This document shows positions 1-10,602 of a stretch of DNA of 64,000 bases, piece by piece. Position 1 is the stretch's first letter; every line of letters begins with the position of its first letter. The DNA is from Paracoccaceae bacterium (GTDB taxonomy: Bacteria > Pseudomonadota > Alphaproteobacteria > Rhodobacterales > Rhodobacteraceae), in assembly GCA_019911965.1 (NCBI GenBank), contig JAIOJF010000027.1, positions 44,366 through 108,365 of the forward strand. Reading direction: 5' to 3'. Position numbers and translations under genes: made by a program. The notes beneath the pieces were generated by a model that saw only the letters and a list, made by a program, of their open reading frames with translations, ran no database searches and was not told the DNA's origin.

Positions 1-2
1 GT

Positions 3-89
3 GTCAAGTGGAGAGATCGTGAAATCTCCGACCGCCAGAACCTGATCACCAAAATGAAGGCGGCGGGTTGCAAGGTGCCACTGTATTAG
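3..89 (+). CDS. C-terminal end of an unidentified protein (5' truncated by the window)
   Basis: An open frame enters from the window edge and ends at TAG in 87-89, giving 28 residues that end in KVPLY. The stretch is basic and hydrophilic (WRDREISDRQ then KMKAAGCK). No stop precedes it in this frame, and the other two plus frames close within the first 45 bases, so it is probably the tail of a real gene. I do not recognise the family from so short a piece. The 160 bases that follow, up to the convergent gene ending at 250, hold nothing I can identify. Confidence 0.45.
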   Translation, partial: VKWRDREISDRQNLITKMKAAGCKVPLY

Positions 90-249
90 CAGCCTGCGCA
101 CCGGGATTTGCCGGCAGAAAACTGTCACCTCCAGCCATAGTACCGGGTAGCGTTTCCTGATTGCTCGCCTGATGTCCGGCCTGTGCCCCCTGCGGTTTTG
201 TGTGGCGGGATCACCTTGAATGGTGGTGGCGTTCTGGTCTGGTTTCGCC

Positions 250-1380
250 CTAAACGTGGCGCAAGTCACCGCGCACCGGCCTGGCCCTCACGCCCCGATG
301 CAATCGCCGCAGCAGAAAGCTCAGCACCAGGTTGCCGACCAGCACGATCAATGCGGTCGCCAGCCCGAACGCGGCGATACCCAGCGCCACCACCTCGTCA
401 GCGTAGCGCAGGGTTGCGCGGAAAACCCGCGATTTGCCAAGGAATTCCAGCCGCCCCACCGTTCGGGGCCCGCCCGCCTCGACCGCGCGGGCAAGGCGGG
501 CGGCTTCTGCCGGATCGTCGGCGAAGCGCAACACATGCAGCGAGCGCCTGAGCCCGATCGTTCCCCGAAGATCGCCGGTGGTTTCCGCCAGCGCCATCAG
601 CGGGCGCAGGCGCGAAGGGTCAACCGCGCGCGGCAGATCATCGGACAGGCGGCCAAGCCGGGTGGTGGCCAGGATATTCCAGTTGATCGCCTCGCGCCCG
701 GTGCGGGCGATGAACCGCGCCATGGCCGGTGTGACCGCGCCCATATGCCGCCCGGTCCTGAGCAGAGTCGCCCCAACCTTGACGCTGGCGGAGGTGCCGA
801 AGGTCAGCGGGATCAGGATCTCCGCGCCGAGACCAACCGCCGACAGGGTCAGATCGAACATGTCCACCTCGTAGCCCAAAGCGTAATTGCCGCTTTCGCG
901 CACCACCCCGGCGATATCGCCCACCGGTGTCAGATCGACGGGCGCGCGGCACCACAGGATGGCGGAAAATTCGCAGGCCTTCGGGTCCCACATGCAGGCG
1001 GCGCATTTGCCGCCCGTCGCCAGCCAGCCGTGATCCAGCGCCTCCGCCTCGGCACGCCGCGCGGCGATGTCGGGCGGTTGAGCCAGCCCTTCGGCTGATG
1101 CCGCCTCCTCGACCGCTTCGATGGCCAGCCAGTTGCGTGGTTCCGCATCCAGCAGCGTCTGCATCTTGGCGTCATAGGCGGCTTGCGTGATCCCTTCCGC
1201 CGCCATCCGGTCCAGCCGGGCGGCGATCCTTGTGCTGGTGGTATCGACCAGCATGGCAAAGGCCGGATCGCGGCGAAGGCCGTCCAGCCGCCACAGCGTT
1301 CCTGCCAGTGACACCAGCAGCGCCAGCGTCAGGCCAAGCCGCAGCGCCTTGGCAATTGCGGGAAATGGTCCAGAGCTCAT
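250..1380 (-). CDS. Conserved hypothetical membrane protein with a Cys cluster
   Basis: A 376-residue protein of unknown function. It has an N-terminal membrane segment at about residues 12-30, a hydrophobic segment near 175-200, and a strong C-terminal membrane helix at about 330-355 followed by a basic Arg-rich tail (RRLHRGVRARPVR). Residues 126, 129, 136 and 144 are cysteines in the pattern GGKCAAC, KAC, LWC. This could be a metal- or disulfide-linked loop, probably on the periplasmic side if the first helix is an anchor. ATG start at 1380. Its 3' neighbour upstream on the same strand is trpS, about 85 bases away. I cannot assign a role. The length, the cleanly placed helices and GC-rich third codon positions support a real gene. 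Confidence 0.75.
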   Translation of the reverse strand: MSSGPFPAIAKALRLGLTLALLVSLAGTLWRLDGLRRDPAFAMLVDTTSTRIAARLDRMAAEGITQAAYDAKMQTLLDAEPRNWLAIEAVEEAASAEGLAQPPDIAARRAEAEALDHGWLATGGKCAACMWDPKACEFSAILWCRAPVDLTPVGDIAGVVRESGNYALGYEVDMFDLTLSAVGLGAEILIPLTFGTSASVKVGATLLRTGRHMGAVTPAMARFIARTGREAINWNILATTRLGRLSDDLPRAVDPSRLRPLMALAETTGDLRGTIGLRRSLHVLRFADDPAEAARLARAVEAGGPRTVGRLEFLGKSRVFRATLRYADEVVALGIAAFGLATALIVLVGNLVLSFLLRRLHRGVRARPVRGDLRHV

Positions 1381-1464
1381 GCGGCGGAAGTCTACTGCAA
1401 TCCTACCCGCCGCGATACCGGATGGATCGAATTGTCCGTAAACACTGCGTTTCCCGCAATAAAC

Positions 1465-2493
1465 CTAACGACGGCGCGAGCGCACCATGCCGACGATGTC
1501 CAGCGTTTCCTCCAGCACCGGTTCGGCAATCGCCGCGGCGCGGTCGGCACCTTCGCCCAACAGGCGGTCGATCTCGCCCGGATCAGCCATCAGGCGCGCC
1601 ATCTCGGTGTTGATCGGCGACAGGACGGCCACCGCCAGATCGGCCAGTTTCGGCTTGAACTGGCCAAACTGGGCACCGGCGTTTTCAGCCACCACCTGAT
1701 CCGGCGTCATGCCCGCAAGCGCGGCGTAGATGTTCACCAGATTGCGCGCCTCGGCCCGGTCGTCCAGCCCCGCCAGCGTATCCGGCAGCGGATCGGGATC
1801 GGTGCGAGCCTTGCGGATCTTCTGCGAGATCGTGTCGGCATCGTCGGTCAGGTTGATCCGGCTCATATCGCTGGGATCGGATTTCGACATTTTCTTCGAG
1901 CCGTCCCGCAGGCTCATCACCCGCATTCCTGCGCCTTCGATCACGCCTTCGGTCAGCGGGAAATGCTCCACCCCGAAATCATGGTTGAACTTGGCGGCGA
2001 TGTCGCGGGTCAGCTCGATATGCTGCTTCTGGTCGTCACCGACCGGCACATGCGTCGCCTTGTAGACCAGAATATCGGCGGCCATCAGCGCCGGATATGC
2101 GAACAGGCCGACCGAGGCGTTCTCGCGGTTCTTGCCGGCCTTGTCCTTGAACTGGGTCATCCGGTTCAGCCAGCCCATCCGGGCGACGCAATTGAACACC
2201 CAGGCCAGTTCGGCATGGGCCGGCACCTGCGACTGGTTGAACAGGATCGAGCGGGCCGGGTCCAGCCCGGCGGCGATGAACCCGGCGGCCAGTTCGCGGG
2301 TGGCGCGTTTCAGGTCCTTGGGGTCCTGCCATGTGGTGATGGCGTGCAGATCGACCATGCAATAGATGGTCTCAACGCCGCTGGCCTGCATCTCGACAAA
2401 CCGCTTCAGCGCACCGAGGTAATTACCAAGCGTAAGGTTCCCGGTCGGCTGAATGCCGGAAAAGACGCGAGGCGTGTGGACCGCTTCGGTCAT
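1465..2493 (-). CDS. trpS: Tryptophan--tRNA ligase
   Basis: Charges tRNA-Trp with tryptophan in the cytoplasm, using ATP. It is a class Ic synthetase of 342 residues, close to the usual bacterial size of about 330-340. The HIGH-type ATP motif is present as TGNLTLGN at residues 17-24 after FSGIQP. The KMSKS loop is intact ([10 protein letters not shown]) around residue 200. The Rossmann-fold core also shows the MVDLHA and [11 protein letters not shown] motifs typical of bacterial TrpRS. The ATG at 2493 gives the expected N-terminus just ahead of the FSGIQP strand. It is divergent from the rhomboid-like gene at 2583, with about 90 bases between them for both promoters. Confidence 0.97.
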   Translation of the reverse strand: MTEAVHTPRVFSGIQPTGNLTLGNYLGALKRFVEMQASGVETIYCMVDLHAITTWQDPKDLKRATRELAAGFIAAGLDPARSILFNQSQVPAHAELAWVFNCVARMGWLNRMTQFKDKAGKNRENASVGLFAYPALMAADILVYKATHVPVGDDQKQHIELTRDIAAKFNHDFGVEHFPLTEGVIEGAGMRVMSLRDGSKKMSKSDPSDMSRINLTDDADTISQKIRKARTDPDPLPDTLAGLDDRAEARNLVNIYAALAGMTPDQVVAENAGAQFGQFKPKLADLAVAVLSPINTEMARLMADPGEIDRLLGEGADRAAAIAEPVLEETLDIVGMVRSRRR

Positions 2494-2582
2494 GGCTGTC
2501 TCCTGATCTGGACTAAATGGACGCGGTGCCTTATCGCTGCATCACCCCGACCCGTCAACACCCGGAAATCAAAGGCGCGCCG

Positions 2583-3284
2583 ATGTTCACCGACGATCAC
2601 AACGCCCCTCCGATCAATCCGCTGCCGCCGGTGGTCTGGGTGCTGGCGATTGCGATAACAGGCGTGGAACTGGCCCTGCAGGGGGCGGAGCACAAGCTGT
2701 TCGGCGGCCCGGCAGCAGTTGGCTGGCGGCTGGAATGGATCACCCGATTCGGCTTTTTCGATGCGGTCTGGACCTGGATGCTGGACTCCTGGCGGTTTCC
2801 GGGCGAGCACCTGCTCCGGTTCATGTCCTATCTGGTCATCCACGGCAGTTTCAGCCATGCGCTGTTTGCCGTCGTGTTCATCCTGGCCATCGGCAAGATG
2901 GTGGCCGAGGCGTTCTCGTCGCTGGCGTTTCTGGCGATCTTTGCCCTAAGCGGGATAACCGGTGCGCTGGCCTATGCGGTGCTGCTGGATACCAGTATTC
3001 CGCTGATCGGGGCTTTTCCCGGCATTTACGGGCTGATCGGCGCCCTGACCTTCATGCTGTGGATGACCGCGAAACTGACCGGCACCAGCCAGACCAAGGC
3101 CTTCACGCTGATCGCCTTCCTTCTGGGCATCCAGTTGTTTTTCAAGTTCGTGTTTGGCGGCGGCGATGACTGGCTGGCCGATATCGCCGGGTTCGCCACC
3201 GGATTCCTGCTGTCGTTTCCACTGTCGCCGCGCGGTGGCGAACGCATGGCACAAGTATTGGCCAAGGTAAGGCGGCGGCGCTGA
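2583..3284 (+). CDS. Rhomboid-fold membrane protein, predicted catalytically inactive
   Basis: A 233-residue polytopic membrane protein with about six helices. Its layout matches the rhomboid family: a helix with HGSFSH (residues 87-92) corresponds to the HxxxxH of rhomboid helix 2. The loop/helix GIYGLIGA (147-154) lines up with the GxSG active-site strand, and ADIAGFATG (199-207) with the AHxxG helix. At the two catalytic positions I see Tyr149 in place of Ser and Asp200 in place of His, so proteolysis is not expected. Annotation pipelines would still call it a rhomboid protease. The ATG at 2583 is chosen because the upstream in-frame extension to 2517 is not conserved-looking and overlaps the promoter region of trpS. 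Confidence 0.75.
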   Translation: MFTDDHNAPPINPLPPVVWVLAIAITGVELALQGAEHKLFGGPAAVGWRLEWITRFGFFDAVWTWMLDSWRFPGEHLLRFMSYLVIHGSFSHALFAVVFILAIGKMVAEAFSSLAFLAIFALSGITGALAYAVLLDTSIPLIGAFPGIYGLIGALTFMLWMTAKLTGTSQTKAFTLIAFLLGIQLFFKFVFGGGDDWLADIAGFATGFLLSFPLSPRGGERMAQVLAKVRRRR

Positions 3285-3323
3285 GTCGCACGGGCGCGAC
3301 AGTTTAGAATCGTTCCAGTGATC

Positions 3324-3352
3324 TTGACAAAAACACTTGGGATCGACATATC
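3324..3352 (+). promoter_or_regulatory. Predicted sigma-70 promoter of nfuA-tsaB-rimI
   Basis: TTGACA at 3324-3329 is a perfect -35 box. A 17-base spacer leads to CATATC at 3347-3352, a weak -10. The nfuA ATG follows 27 bases later, preceded by a GAGGAA ribosome-binding site. The -35 and spacing are good but the -10 is poor, so a helper regulator is possible. Confidence 0.45.
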
Positions 3353-3379
3353 CCATGTTCAGGCTCATGAGGAAACCCG

Positions 3380-3940
3380 ATGTTCATTCAGACCGAAACC
3401 ACCCCGAACCCCGCCACGCTGAAATTCCGGCCCGGCCAGTCTGTGCTGGACAACGGCACCGCCGATTTTCCCAGCCCCGAATCCGCCTCCGCCTCGCCGC
3501 TGGCACAGCGGTTGTTTGCGGTCGATGGCGTGACGGCGGTCTTCTTCGGCGACGATTTCATCACCGTCACCAAGCAGGAGGCGCTGGACTGGAATCACCT
3601 GAAACCTTCGGTCCTTGGCGCGATCATGGAGCATTTCCAATCCGGCGCACCGGTGATCGAAACCGGGGCGGAGCAGGCGGCGCATACCGCCCATGACGGG
3701 CCGGATGCGGAAATCGTCAGCCAGATCAAGGAATTGCTGGATACCCGCGTGCGCCCCGCCGTGGCCCAGGACGGTGGCGACATCACCTTCCACGGCTTTG
3801 ATCGCGGTATCGTCTATCTGACGATGAAAGGTGCCTGTGCGGGCTGCCCGTCTTCCACCATGACGCTGAAGATGGGGATCGAGAATCTGCTGCGCCACTA
3901 CATCCCGGAAGTGACCGAGGTTCGCCCCGTTGCCGCCTGA
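3380..3940 (+). CDS. nfuA: NifU-like Fe-S cluster carrier protein
   Basis: Delivers iron-sulfur clusters to apoproteins in the cytoplasm. It is 186 residues with two domains. Residues 1-87 are the Nfu N-terminal domain (MFIQTETTPNPATLKF is diagnostic). A second NifU C-terminal domain spans roughly 110-182 with the cluster-binding CAGC motif at Cys153 and Cys156, followed by SSTMTLK. This arrangement matches mitochondrial and alphaproteobacterial Nfu rather than enterobacterial NfuA, whose first domain is a degenerate A-type scaffold. It overlaps the following tsaB by 11 bases, which indicates translational coupling. The start is the ATG at 3380 behind GAGGAAACCCG. Confidence 0.92.
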   Translation: MFIQTETTPNPATLKFRPGQSVLDNGTADFPSPESASASPLAQRLFAVDGVTAVFFGDDFITVTKQEALDWNHLKPSVLGAIMEHFQSGAPVIETGAEQAAHTAHDGPDAEIVSQIKELLDTRVRPAVAQDGGDITFHGFDRGIVYLTMKGACAGCPSSTMTLKMGIENLLRHYIPEVTEVRPVAA

Positions 3941-4586
3941 GCCAAGAATTCTGGCCTTCGACACATCGGCCGCGCATTGCGCGGCCGCTTTGCTTTGTGG
4001 TGGCCGCATCACGGCGGAACGCATTGAAATCATGGCCAAGGGACAGGCCGAACGGCTGTTTCCGATGCTGGAGGAGATGCTGGCAGACGGCGGGCTTGCC
4101 TGGCGCGACCTTTCCGCGCTGGCGGTCGGAACCGGGCCGGGCAATTTCACCGGCATCCGCCTTGGCGTATCTGCGGCGCGCGGGCTGGCGCTGTCGCTGG
4201 GCATACCCGCCATCGGCGTTTCGGTGCTGGAGGCGCAGGCCTTCGGGCTGTCAGGCCGGGTACTCAGCCTGATCGACGCGCGGCGCGGGCAGGTCTATGC
4301 GCAGATGTTCCGCGATGGCGTACCGGAAGCCCCGGCGCTGCTGGATCAGGTGGACATCGTTGCGTGCTTTGGCGGGCAGGTCGATTGCGTTACCGGTGCC
4401 GAGGCGGATCAGTTTGCACAGGCGCTGGTGGCATCGCCCGCCCCGGTTGCCGGTTGCATCGCCACGCAGATGGCACATCTTGCCGCCAGCCGCGCAGTAT
4501 CGCCTCAGCCACGCCCGGCACCGCTCTATCTGCGCTCTGCCGATGCAGCCCCGTCACGCGATGCGCCGCCGGTGATCCTGGCGTGA
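3930..4586 (+). CDS. tsaB: tRNA threonylcarbamoyladenosine biosynthesis protein TsaB
   Basis: Partner of TsaD and TsaE in making t6A37 on ANN-decoding tRNAs; it scaffolds TsaD. The protein has 218 residues with an ASKHA-type N-terminal fold: ILAFDTSAAHCAAAL at residues 6-20, then the TsaB/TsaD-like GTGPGNFTGIRLG segment near 67-80. The most likely start is the TTG at 3930, which lies inside the end of nfuA and gives the usual distance to the first strand; no ATG or GTG lies close by in frame. It is followed by rimI with a 4-base overlap. The C-terminal part is short and variable, as is normal for TsaB. Confidence 0.93.
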   Translation: MPPEPRILAFDTSAAHCAAALLCGGRITAERIEIMAKGQAERLFPMLEEMLADGGLAWRDLSALAVGTGPGNFTGIRLGVSAARGLALSLGIPAIGVSVLEAQAFGLSGRVLSLIDARRGQVYAQMFRDGVPEAPALLDQVDIVACFGGQVDCVTGAEADQFAQALVASPAPVAGCIATQMAHLAASRAVSPQPRPAPLYLRSADAAPSRDAPPVILA

Positions 4587-5002
4587 CGCCCGAGGCTCTG
4601 GCAGCACTGCATCAGCAATGCTTCACCGCTCCCCGCCCGTGGAGCGCTGGGGAATTTGCCGGGTTGCTGGCCGGTCCCGGCACCTTTCTGCTGACCCGCG
4701 CGCACGCGTTCCTTTTGGGCCGAATTGCCGGACCCGAAGCAGAATTGCTGACTCTGGCTGTTGCCCCGGATCACCGTCGCCAGGGGCTTGCCGCAACGCT
4801 GGTAGGCGACTTCGCCATCACGTCCCGCAACCGCGGCGCAACCGAAGCGTTTCTTGAGGTTGCCGCCGACAACATTGCCGCCCGCGCCTTGTATTCCACC
4901 AGCGGCTTTCAGCAAGTCGCGACGAGGTCCGGATATTACACAGGCCCGGACGGCATTACGGTTGCTGCCATCGTCATGCGCCGGTCGCTGGCGGGCGGAT
5001 AA
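4583..5002 (+). CDS. rimI: Ribosomal-protein-alanine N-acetyltransferase (GNAT)
   Basis: A GNAT enzyme of 139 residues that would acetylate the N-terminus of ribosomal protein S18 or related substrates with acetyl-CoA. The acetyl-CoA loop is visible as VAPDHRRQGLAATLV (V/I-x-P-x-x-R-x-x-G-x-A), followed by FLEVAADNIAARALYSTSGFQ, the classic RimI C-terminal motif. The start is GTG at 4583 within the GTGA overlap with the tsaB stop, so the two genes are translationally coupled. The tsaB-rimI pairing is widespread in bacteria. The protein is slightly shorter than E. coli RimI (148 residues). Confidence 0.9.
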   Translation: MTPEALAALHQQCFTAPRPWSAGEFAGLLAGPGTFLLTRAHAFLLGRIAGPEAELLTLAVAPDHRRQGLAATLVGDFAITSRNRGATEAFLEVAADNIAARALYSTSGFQQVATRSGYYTGPDGITVAAIVMRRSLAGG

Positions 5003-5049
5003 GCCTGCTGAAGATTTCGCGGATTTCCTGATTGACTGGTAAAAAATGG

Positions 5050-5079
5050 TTGACCGCCTTTCGGGGCTCCGGTCTTAAT
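5050..5079 (+). promoter_or_regulatory. Predicted promoter of the nucleoside transporter operon
   Basis: TTGACC at 5050-5055 (5 of 6 to the -35 consensus) and CTTAAT at 5074-5079 (4 of 6) with an 18-base spacer. The substrate-binding protein gene starts at 5169 behind a GGGAGAAAACA ribosome-binding site, which would leave a leader of roughly 80 bases. Confidence 0.4.
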
Positions 5080-5168
5080 GTCGGATGATCTGTTCATGAT
5101 CCGGCAACGCAACCTGACGCCCTGCCAGGCGGAGCGCTTGCCGCAACGAATAACAACGGGAGAAAACA

Positions 5169-6158
5169 ATGTCCTTCATGAAAGCCGTTCTCGGCACCGT
5201 CAGCGCAATCGCGCTCAGCGCCACCGCCGCGCTTGCCGATCCTGCCATCATCTACGATCTTGGCGGCAAGTTCGACAAATCCTTCAACGAAGCCGCCTTC
5301 AACGGCGCCGAGCGCTGGGCCAAGGAAACCGGCGGAACCTACCGCGATATCGAATTGTCCTCGGAAGCCCAGCGCGAACAGGCGCTGCGCCGCTTCGCCG
5401 AGGGCGGGTTCAACCCGATCGTCGTGACCGGTTTCGCCTTTGCTTCGGCGCTGGAAACCGTTGCCGCCGATTACCCGGACACCAAGTTCGCCATCATCGA
5501 CATGGTGGTCGGCAACGACAATGTGCGCTCGGTGGTATTCACCGAACATGAAGGCTCGTATCTGGTCGGCGTCGCCGCCGCCAAGGCGTCGAAATCCGGC
5601 ACGGTCGGCTTTATCGGCGGAATGGACATTCCGCTGATCCGCAAATTCGCCTGCGGCTATGTGCAGGGCGTCAAGGCCACCAATGCCGGGGCCACGGTGA
5701 TCCAGAACATGACCGGCACCACGCCTTCGGCCTGGAACGACCCGGTGAAGGGTGCGGAACTGACCAAGGCGCAGATCGGCCAGGGCGCTGACGTGGTCTA
5801 TGCCGCCGCCGGCGGCACCGGCGTCGGCGTGTTGCAGACCGCCGCCGACGAGGGCGTGCTGTCGATCGGTGTCGACAGCAACCAGAACTACCTGCATCCC
5901 GGCTCGGTCCTGACCTCGATGATCAAGCGGGTTGATGTGGCCGTGTTCAACGCCTTCTCGGCGGGTGCCGATCTGGAAACCGGCTTCCACGTCCTTGGCA
6001 CCGCCAATGGCGGGATTGACTACGCGCTCGATGAAAACAACGCCGCGATCTTCACCGACGAGATCAAGGCCGCCGTCGATGCCGCCAAGGCGGGAATCAT
6101 CGACGGTTCGATCCAGGTGCACGACTACATGTCCGACAATTCCTGCCCGGTCATGTAA
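5169..6158 (+). CDS. BMP-family ABC transporter substrate-binding protein (nucleoside uptake)
   Basis: Periplasmic binding protein of 329 residues. A Sec signal peptide covers about residues 1-23 (cleavage after ALA in ATAALADPA). The mature protein opens with IYDLGGKFDKSFNEAAFNGA, the hallmark of the BMP/Med family (GxFxDxSFNE). Later GTVGFIGGMDIPLIRKF and VYAAAGGTGVGVLQ match the family ligand pocket strands. Known family members bind purine nucleosides. It is the first gene of an operon with an ATPase, two permeases and purine nucleoside phosphorylase, which strongly supports nucleoside import. Strong ribosome-binding site (GGGAG) in front of the ATG. Confidence 0.92.
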   Translation: MSFMKAVLGTVSAIALSATAALADPAIIYDLGGKFDKSFNEAAFNGAERWAKETGGTYRDIELSSEAQREQALRRFAEGGFNPIVVTGFAFASALETVAADYPDTKFAIIDMVVGNDNVRSVVFTEHEGSYLVGVAAAKASKSGTVGFIGGMDIPLIRKFACGYVQGVKATNAGATVIQNMTGTTPSAWNDPVKGAELTKAQIGQGADVVYAAAGGTGVGVLQTAADEGVLSIGVDSNQNYLHPGSVLTSMIKRVDVAVFNAFSAGADLETGFHVLGTANGGIDYALDENNAAIFTDEIKAAVDAAKAGIIDGSIQVHDYMSDNSCPVM

Positions 6159-6169
6159 GGCTGCGGGCC

Positions 6170-7734
<1,565 letters not shown>

Positions 7735-7735
<1 letters not shown>

Positions 7736-8832
7736 TGGAAACGATGCCACGCTGGGCCGATGTCATTCTGGTGCCGCTGATCAATCTGGTGCTGGCCTTC
7801 AGCGTTGCCGGGCTGGTGGTGCTGGCCATCGGGCAGAACCCGCTGGATGCGATCTATTTCATGATCAAGGGCTCGTTGGGGTCCACCCGTGGCATTGGCT
7901 ATACGCTCTATTACGCCACCAACTACATCTTCACCGGCCTTGCTGTCGCTGTCGCCTTCCATGCCCGTCTGTTCAATATTGGCGGCGAGGGGCAGGCGGC
8001 GGTATCCGGTATCGGCGCGGCGGTGGTGATGCTGGCCTTTGACTGGCCGCACTGGGCGCTGGCGCTGCCGTTTGCGATTATCGGGGCCGGGCTGTTCGGC
8101 GCGGCCTGGGCCTTCATCCCGGCCTGGCTGCAGGCCAAGCGCGGCAGCCATATCGTGATCACCACGATCATGTTCAACTTCATCGGCGCGGCGCTGCTGG
8201 GCTATCTGCTGAACGGATTGCTGAAAAGCCCGCATACCCAGAACGCCGAGACCGTGAATTTCCCCGAAGGGGCCCATCTGCCCACCGCGCATGAGGTGCT
8301 GGCCCCGCTCGGGATTGCCTTCAACAAATCGGCACCGGCCAATATCTCGTTCCTGCTGGCCATCGCCTGTGCGGTGCTGGTCTGGTATCTGTTGTGGCGC
8401 ACGCGGCTTGGCTACCAGATCCGGGCCTTCGGCAAAAGCGAGGCGGCGGCGAAATATGCCGGTATCAACGCGGTTCGCATCACCATCGTCACCATGCTGA
8501 TTTCCGGCGCGCTGGCGGGGATGCTGTCGATCAACGTGGTGGTGGGCGAACAGGAGCGCCTGATCAAGGAATTCGTCGAGGGGGCCGGTTTCGTCGGCAT
8601 CGCGGTGGCGCTGATGGGCCGGTCGCATCCGTTCGGGATCGTGCTGGCGGCGCTGTTGTTCGGAATGCTGACGCAGGGCGGCTTTGAATTGCTGTTCGAG
8701 ATGCCGGCGATCAGCCGCGAGATGGTGCTGGTGATTCAGGCGCTGATCATCCTGTTCACCGGGGCGCTGAACTACATGGTGCATGATCCGGTCGAACGCC
8801 TGTTCCTGCGCCGGCGCAAAAGGAAAGCCTGA
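7735..8832 (+). CDS. Nucleoside ABC transporter permease 1
   Basis: Inner-membrane permease of 365 residues with about ten hydrophobic segments, of the BPD_transp_2 (RbsC-like) type. Family markers visible are FNIGGEGQAAVSG near residue 80 and the SGALAGMLS and EGAGFVGIAVALMGRSHP motifs in the second half, which match the YufP/NupB branch of nucleoside permeases. It starts at an ATG overlapping the ATPase stop by one base (TGATG) and ends the same way into the second permease, so the three genes are translationally coupled. Confidence 0.92.
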
Positions 8833-9812
8833 TGGATATTGCCGACGCCTTTCTGCAACTGGTCCTGACGATGGACATGACGATCCGGCTATCGACGGTG
8901 CTGATCCTGGCCTGTCTGGCCGGGCTGTTTTCCGAACGGGCCGGAATTTTCGATATCGGGCTGGAAGGCAAGATGCTGTTCGCCGCATTCGTTTCGGCGG
9001 TGGTGGCGTTTGAATCGGGCAATGCCTGGGTCGGGGTTCTGGCCGGTATCGGGGCCTCGGTCTGTTTTTCGCTGATCCACGGCCTGGCCTCGATCACCTA
9101 TCGTGGCAACCAGTTGATTTCCGGCGTGGCGATCAACTTTCTGGCCTCGGGCATGACCATAGTGATCGGCCACGCGATATATTCCAAGGGCGGGCAGACC
9201 CCCACCCTGTCGGGCGCGGCGCGGTTTCACGAGATCACCCTGCCCTTCGCCGAAGCTCTGCGCGATGTTCCGGTGCTGGGTCCGATCTGGTCCGATATGC
9301 TGTCGGGCCACAAGCCGATTGTCTATATTGCCTTCCTGGTTGTGCCGCTGACCTGGTGGATCCTTTATCGCACCCGCTTCGGCCTGCGCCTGCGGGCGGT
9401 GGGTGAAAACCCGGCCTCGGTCGACACCGCCGGGGTTTCGGTGATCCGCTACCGTTATGCGGCGGTGCTGATCTGCGGTGTGTTATGTGGCATTGCCGGG
9501 GCCTATCTGTCCACCTCGCAGGCGGCCGGATTCGGGCGCGAGATGACCGCCGGACGCGGCTTCATCGCGCTGGCGGCGCTGATCTTTTCCAAGTGGCGGC
9601 CCTTGTATGCGCTGATGGCCTGCCTGTTGTTCGGCCTGCTGGAAGCGATCTCGAACCTTTATCCCAATATCGACGTGTTCGGACTGGTGCAGATCCCGGT
9701 GCAGTTCACCCAAGCCCTGCCCTATATCCTGACCGTGGTGATCCTGGCCGGGTTTGTCGGCAAGGCGGTGCCTCCGAAGGCCGGGGGCGAGGCCTATGTC
9801 AAGGAACGCTGA
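8832..9812 (+). CDS. Nucleoside ABC transporter permease 2
   Basis: Second inner-membrane permease of the transporter, 326 residues, about eight to nine membrane segments. It contains the paralogous FDIGLEGKMLFAAF and AGRGFIALAALIFSKWRP motifs of the YufQ/NupC-type permease, which pairs with the previous gene as a heterodimer. The last 17 bases overlap the start of the purine nucleoside phosphorylase gene, tying uptake to phosphorolysis of the imported nucleoside. Confidence 0.92.
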   Translation: MDIADAFLQLVLTMDMTIRLSTVLILACLAGLFSERAGIFDIGLEGKMLFAAFVSAVVAFESGNAWVGVLAGIGASVCFSLIHGLASITYRGNQLISGVAINFLASGMTIVIGHAIYSKGGQTPTLSGAARFHEITLPFAEALRDVPVLGPIWSDMLSGHKPIVYIAFLVVPLTWWILYRTRFGLRLRAVGENPASVDTAGVSVIRYRYAAVLICGVLCGIAGAYLSTSQAAGFGREMTAGRGFIALAALIFSKWRPLYALMACLLFGLLEAISNLYPNIDVFGLVQIPVQFTQALPYILTVVILAGFVGKAVPPKAGGEAYVKER

Positions 9813-10602
9813 CGATCTTGCCGCCCTGATCCGCGCCCGCGCCGGGGATGCGCCGGTGCGGTTCGGCCTGATCCTTGGCTCCGGCCTCGGCCATCTGGCC
9901 GGGGCGGTAACCGGCACCGCAATCGATTATGCCGATCTGCCGGGCTTTCCGCATGCCGGGGTATCGGGGCATAATCCTAAACTGGTGGTCGGCGATCTGG
10001 AGGGCGTGCGCGTGGCGGTGTTCGGCGGGCGTGCGCATTATTATGAAAGCGGGCGCGGCGATGCGATGCGCCTGCCGCTGGAGGTGCTGAAGGCGCTGGG
10101 GGCTGAGGCGCTGGTCCTCACCAATGCCGCCGGGTCAATGCGCGCCGACATTCCGCCCGGCGATCTGATGCTTTTGAGCGATCACATCAACTTCTCCGGC
10201 CTGAACCCGCTGATCGGCGAGCCGACGGATGCCCGCTTCGTGCCGATGAAAGACGCCCATGATCCGGGCCTGCGCGCCGCATTGCAGGCGGCGGCCAAGG
10301 CCGAAGGGCTGGCGCTGGCAAGCGGTGTCTATGCCTGGTATTCCGGCCCTTCGTTCGAGACCCCGGCGGAAATCCGCGCCATCCGCATCCTGGGCGGCGA
10401 TGCGGTGGGCATGTCCACCGTGCCCGAGGTGATCCTGGCGCGGTTCCTCGGCTTGAGGGTTGCCGCGATATCGACCATCACCAACATGGCCGCCGGCATG
10501 TCGGATGAACAGATCAGCCACGACCACACCAAGGCAATGGCCCCGATCGGGGCAGCCAAGCTGGAGCGCATCCTGCGCCGGTTCCTCAGCGATACCGTGT
10601 GA
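9796..10602 (+). CDS. Purine nucleoside phosphorylase
   Basis: Cleaves purine nucleosides with phosphate to base and (deoxy)ribose 1-phosphate in the cytoplasm. It is a trimeric-type PNP of 268 residues. Motifs are LILGSGLGHLA near residue 26 (phosphate loop), GRAHYYES, NAAGSM and VYAWYSGPSFETPAEIR near residue 185, then GMSTVPEVI and the base-binding TNMAAGMS. The ATG at 9796 (MSRNADDL) is preferred; an upstream in-frame ATG at 9754 would add 14 residues lying wholly within the permease gene. The substrate class (guanosine/inosine) fits the preceding nucleoside transporter. Confidence 0.93.
   Translation: MSRNADDLAALIRARAGDAPVRFGLILGSGLGHLAGAVTGTAIDYADLPGFPHAGVSGHNPKLVVGDLEGVRVAVFGGRAHYYESGRGDAMRLPLEVLKALGAEALVLTNAAGSMRADIPPGDLMLLSDHINFSGLNPLIGEPTDARFVPMKDAHDPGLRAALQAAAKAEGLALASGVYAWYSGPSFETPAEIRAIRILGGDAVGMSTVPEVILARFLGLRVAAISTITNMAAGMSDEQISHDHTKAMAPIGAAKLERILRRFLSDTV

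Noticed and set aside
220..1098. Long open frame on the plus strand opposite the Cys-cluster membrane protein
   Set aside because: It lies antisense to a gene with clear membrane helices, is rich in Arg/Gln/His/Pro as antisense GC-rich frames are, and has no recognisable motif.
1432..2658. 408-codon open frame antisense to trpS
   Set aside because: The opposite strand encodes a full TrpS with both catalytic motifs; this frame is a shadow.
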